Shown in pieces: positions 6,766-8,855 of a DNA stretch of 8,855 bases (the first letter of the stretch is position 1; every line of letters starts with the position of its first letter). The stretch comes from Paludibacter sp. (GTDB lineage: Bacteria > Bacteroidota > Bacteroidia > Bacteroidales > Paludibacteraceae). Both the position numbers and the translations under genes were made by a program. The notes below the pieces were generated by a model that had not been told where the DNA came from, made no database searches, and saw only the letters and a program-made list of their open reading frames with translations. The stretch is from NCBI GenBank assembly GCA_031284665.1, contig JAITXR010000341.1, forward strand, positions 1 to 8,855. The letters run 5' to 3'.

Positions 6766-7128
6766 ATGGCAATATTACATATTAATTTCACCAACGGCGA
6801 ATTTTTCTTAAATTCAGGTTTGGCAATTCTAATCGTTTTTAGCGCACTTGCACTTTTAGTGCTGGCATTTGTGCTTTCGGGCTATATCAGCAAACGCGCA
6901 ATAGTGAAACGTGTAGAAAAAACCACCGGCAAAACGATTTCGATAGAAAACGCAGATATTCCGGCAGACGAAATCGCCGCAATAGCAATGGCACTGCATT
7001 TGTGTTCAATCACACACGATGCTCACGATAATGAAAGTAACATTATCACAATCAAACAGTTGAAACGGAATTTTTCACCATGGAATTCCAAAAATATTAA
7101 TTTAAGTTCAAACAAATACAGTAGATAA
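6766..7128 (+). CDS. mmdD: Methylmalonyl-CoA decarboxylase delta subunit, OadG-like
   Basis: This is a 120-residue small membrane protein. One hydrophobic segment (about residues 18-40, LAILIVFSALALLVLAFVLS) is followed by a positively charged stretch and a soluble tail containing DEIAAIAMALHL and the block RNFSPWNSK. This arrangement fits the OadG/MmdD family, which anchors and assembles the sodium-pumping decarboxylase by joining the cytoplasmic alpha subunit to the membrane beta subunit. Position supports the call: it lies 83 nt after mmdA, and its stop is only 6 nt before the biotin-carrier start. Sequence conservation in this family is low, so the assignment rests on topology, the WNSK block and gene order together. 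Confidence 0.85.
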   Translation: MAILHINFTNGEFFLNSGLAILIVFSALALLVLAFVLSGYISKRAIVKRVEKTTGKTISIENADIPADEIAAIAMALHLCSITHDAHDNESNIITIKQLKRNFSPWNSKNINLSSNKYSR

Positions 7129-7134
7129 AAAATT

Positions 7135-7899
7135 ATGAAAAAATTTAGTTTTGAAGTAAACGGCGGACAATACGAAGTTAATGTAAAATCGTACGAAAGC
7201 GATTTTGCGGAAATTGAAGTTAATGGCACGCCCTATTCGGTTGCAGTTCATAAAGTTACAAGCGATACAACAAAAAATCTGGCAGCCACCACACCGCGCC
7301 CTGCTGTTGCAGGCACTCAGGTAGTTACACCCACAGTTAAGGCTTCGGGCGCAATAAAACCAATCAAATCACCACTTCCGGGCAGTATGCTGAAAGTAAA
7401 TGTAAGCGTTGGCAGCACTTTCAAAGAAGGCGACGTGCTTTGCATTATGGAATCTATGAAAATGGAAAATAACATTTTGGCAGAAGGCAACGGAACTATT
7501 ACCAAAGTTTGCGCTCCGGTTGGCTCGGCTGTGTTGCAGGACGAAATACTTTTCGAATACTCCGAAGGCACAATCGTTGTGGCAGCCCCACAGCCTGCGG
7601 TTGAAGCACCAAAACCTGTTGCTCCAAAGCCTGTTGTCGAAACACCAAAACCCGTTGCGCAACCCGTAGCAGCATCTTCTACAGGAGCAAAAAAATTCAA
7701 ATCACCGCTTCCGGGCAGTGTGTTGAAAGTAAATGTAAGTGCCGGTAGCACTTTTAAGGAAGGCGATGTGCTTTGTATTATGGAATCTATGAAAATGGAA
7801 AATAATATTTTGGCAGAAGGCAACGGAACTGTTACCAAAGTTTGCGCTCCGGCAGGAACGGCAGTATTGCAGGATGAAGTTTTATTTGAATATAATTAA
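7135..7899 (+). CDS. mmdC: Biotin carrier subunit with two tandem biotinyl domains
   Basis: This 254-residue protein carries CO2 on biotin from MmdA to MmdB. Residues 1-45 form a small conserved N-terminal region (MKKFSFEVNGGQYEVNVKS). A Thr/Pro/Ala/Val linker (about 46-75) follows, then a first biotinyl domain (about 74-143) with biotin lysine K109 in ESMKMEN. A second linker (about 144-186) is rich in KPV/PKPV units. The second biotinyl domain (about 187-254) has K220 in the same ESMKMEN context. The 65-residue cores match at 59 positions, all six changes are mild, and both keep the Met-Lys-Met site. Most carriers of this complex have one domain and about 120-170 residues, so the protein is lengthened by an internal duplication. 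The gene starts 6 nt after mmdD and ends 6 nt before mmdB, so the three are surely co-transcribed. Both domains should be biotinylated by BirA; this is inferred, not shown. Confidence 0.93.
   Translation: MKKFSFEVNGGQYEVNVKSYESDFAEIEVNGTPYSVAVHKVTSDTTKNLAATTPRPAVAGTQVVTPTVKASGAIKPIKSPLPGSMLKVNVSVGSTFKEGDVLCIMESMKMENNILAEGNGTITKVCAPVGSAVLQDEILFEYSEGTIVVAAPQPAVEAPKPVAPKPVVETPKPVAQPVAASSTGAKKFKSPLPGSVLKVNVSAGSTFKEGDVLCIMESMKMENNILAEGNGTVTKVCAPAGTAVLQDEVLFEYN
7366..7560 (+). repeat. Biotinyl-domain repeat, copy 1
   Basis: This 195-nt segment encodes residues 78-142 of MmdC. It matches copy 2 (7699-7893) at 169 of 195 bases without gaps, counted by eye. The start-to-start distance is 333 nt, a whole number of codons. 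Of 22 differing codons, 16 are synonymous. Confidence 0.9.
7699..7893 (+). repeat. Biotinyl-domain repeat, copy 2
   Basis: This is the second 195-nt unit, encoding residues 189-253 of MmdC. A 29-nt block around the biotin lysine (7777-7805) is identical to 7444-7472 in copy 1. The flanking linkers are not repeated. Confidence 0.9.
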
Positions 7900-7905
7900 A
7901 TCGGC

Positions 7906-8855
7906 ATGAAAAATACAGGTAAAAAATACTATTTTCTGGCTTGCTTGTTGATGCTCGTTCCGCTCAGTTCGTATGCCGGAGGGTTCAACGACACTATGTC
8001 AACATTTTGGGGCATGACCGGTTTTGCAAATCTTCAGTGGGGACATCTTGTTATGATATTTGTTGGGATAGCATTTATCTATCTCGGTATCGCAAAAAAA
8101 TGGGAGCCACTGTTGCTTGTGCCGATTGGCTTTGGTATTCTGATTGGAAACATCCCATTTTTAGCAGGTTACAATATAGGTATCTACGAACAAGGCAAAT
8201 ATATTCTGCTCGACTCGGCTACCGAAGCCGACAAAATTGCACAATACGGTGATGTATATTACAATTCCGGCTCGGTGTTAAGCATTCTCTATCAGGGAGT
8301 TTCGCAAGGTTGGTTTCCACCATTGATTTTTCTGGGAATTGGCGCAATGACCGATTTTTCGTCTTTGATTTCAAATCCCAAACTTCTACTTTTAGGTGCT
8401 GCTGCGCAAATCGGTATTTTTGCAACCTTTATTGGTGCGCATTTTCTCGGTTTTACTGACGCAGAAGCCGGCTCAATAGGCATTATCGGTGGGGCTGATG
8501 GTCCGACAGCAATTTTCCTTTCGTCAAAACTTGCACCTCACCTTATGGGAGCAATCGCGATAGCGGCTTATTCGTATATGGCACTTGTGCCTGTAATTCA
8601 GCCGCCGTTTATGAAACTGCTGACTACCAAAAACGAACGTTTGATTCGTATGAAAGCACCTCGTCAGGTGTCGAAAACCGAAAAAATTATTTTCCCAATT
8701 GTCGGATTGCTGCTTACCTGCTTTATTGCACCAAGCGCACTTGCCCTGCTGGGAATGTTGTTTTTTGGGAACATACTCAAGGAATCGGGCGTAACCGAAC
8801 GTCTTGCCGACACAGCCCGCAATGCCCTTATGAATATTGTAACAATACTTTTGGG
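7906..8855 (+). CDS. mmdB: Sodium-pumping decarboxylase beta subunit (OadB/MmdB family), 3' partial
   Basis: The ATG at 7906 opens a frame that stays open for 316 codons to the window edge. It encodes the integral membrane subunit that decarboxylates carboxybiotin and couples this to Na+ export. Hydrophobic segments dominate. The family block IIGGADGPTAIFLSSKL is present, with D198 corresponding to the essential membrane aspartate of Klebsiella OadB (D203), followed by the conserved AAYSYMALVPVIQPPFMKLL. Roughly 100 C-terminal residues, including the second Asn/Gly-rich ion-binding region, lie outside the window. The N terminus is odd: KKYYFLACLLMLVPLSSYAGG looks like a signal peptide ahead of the expected first segment (WGHLVMIFVGIAFIYLGIA). 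The gene follows mmdC by 6 nt and has no Shine-Dalgarno sequence. A downstream alternative start cannot be ruled out, but ATG 7906 fits the tight spacing best. Confidence 0.92.
   Translation, partial: MKNTGKKYYFLACLLMLVPLSSYAGGFNDTMSTFWGMTGFANLQWGHLVMIFVGIAFIYLGIAKKWEPLLLVPIGFGILIGNIPFLAGYNIGIYEQGKYILLDSATEADKIAQYGDVYYNSGSVLSILYQGVSQGWFPPLIFLGIGAMTDFSSLISNPKLLLLGAAAQIGIFATFIGAHFLGFTDAEAGSIGIIGGADGPTAIFLSSKLAPHLMGAIAIAAYSYMALVPVIQPPFMKLLTTKNERLIRMKAPRQVSKTEKIIFPIVGLLLTCFIAPSALALLGMLFFGNILKESGVTERLADTARNALMNIVTILL

Noticed and set aside
7317..7838. 173-codon open frame antisense to mmdC
   Set aside because: Its internal repeat (IDSI-QSTSPSLKVLP twice) is just the reverse reading of the biotinyl duplication; no independent coding signal.

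Overview
The window looks like a chromosomal segment of an anaerobic member of the Bacteroidota, most likely the Bacteroidales. Three things point there: AT-rich DNA with A-rich translation starts and no clear Shine-Dalgarno sequences, promoters of the Bacteroidetes type (a -33 TTG-like box, 19 nt, then TAnnTTTG), and a propionate-pathway operon typical of succinate/propionate fermenters. No phage, insertion sequence, CRISPR array, tRNA or rRNA was seen.

Layout. (1) Positions 1-1370, minus strand: a secreted glycoside hydrolase of family 28 (pectin or rhamnogalacturonan backbone cleavage), cut by the window edge at or next to its stop codon. (2) 1371-1758: a divergent intergenic region with a -7 box for the hydrolase, a strong hairpin followed by seven T, and a good promoter for the next gene. 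(3) 1759-4485, plus strand: an SbcC/Rad50-type ATPase with zinc hook, standing alone without sbcD in view. (4) 4486-5113: a 628-nt non-coding stretch packed with short repeats and palindromes, ending in a near-perfect promoter. (5) 5114-8855, plus strand: four genes in the order alpha, delta (OadG-like), biotin carrier, beta, i.e. mmdA-mmdD-mmdC-mmdB of a sodium-pumping methylmalonyl-CoA decarboxylase. The last gene runs off the window.

How the genes work together. MmdA moves the carboxyl group of (S)-methylmalonyl-CoA to biotin on MmdC, releasing propionyl-CoA. MmdB in the inner membrane decarboxylates carboxybiotin and exports Na+. MmdD holds the complex together. The hydrolase and SbcC have no evident functional link to this operon.

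Most unusual point. The biotin carrier has two nearly identical biotinyl domains (59 of 65 residues identical), each with its own ESMKM biotinylation site (K109 and K220), joined by a Pro/Ala/Val linker. The usual carrier of this complex has one. The repeat period is 333 nt, exactly 111 codons, so recombination between copies would gain or lose a domain in frame. I do not see a wholly new multi-gene system here. The double-armed carrier and the intergenic palindromes and 9-nt repeats are the parts worth following up.
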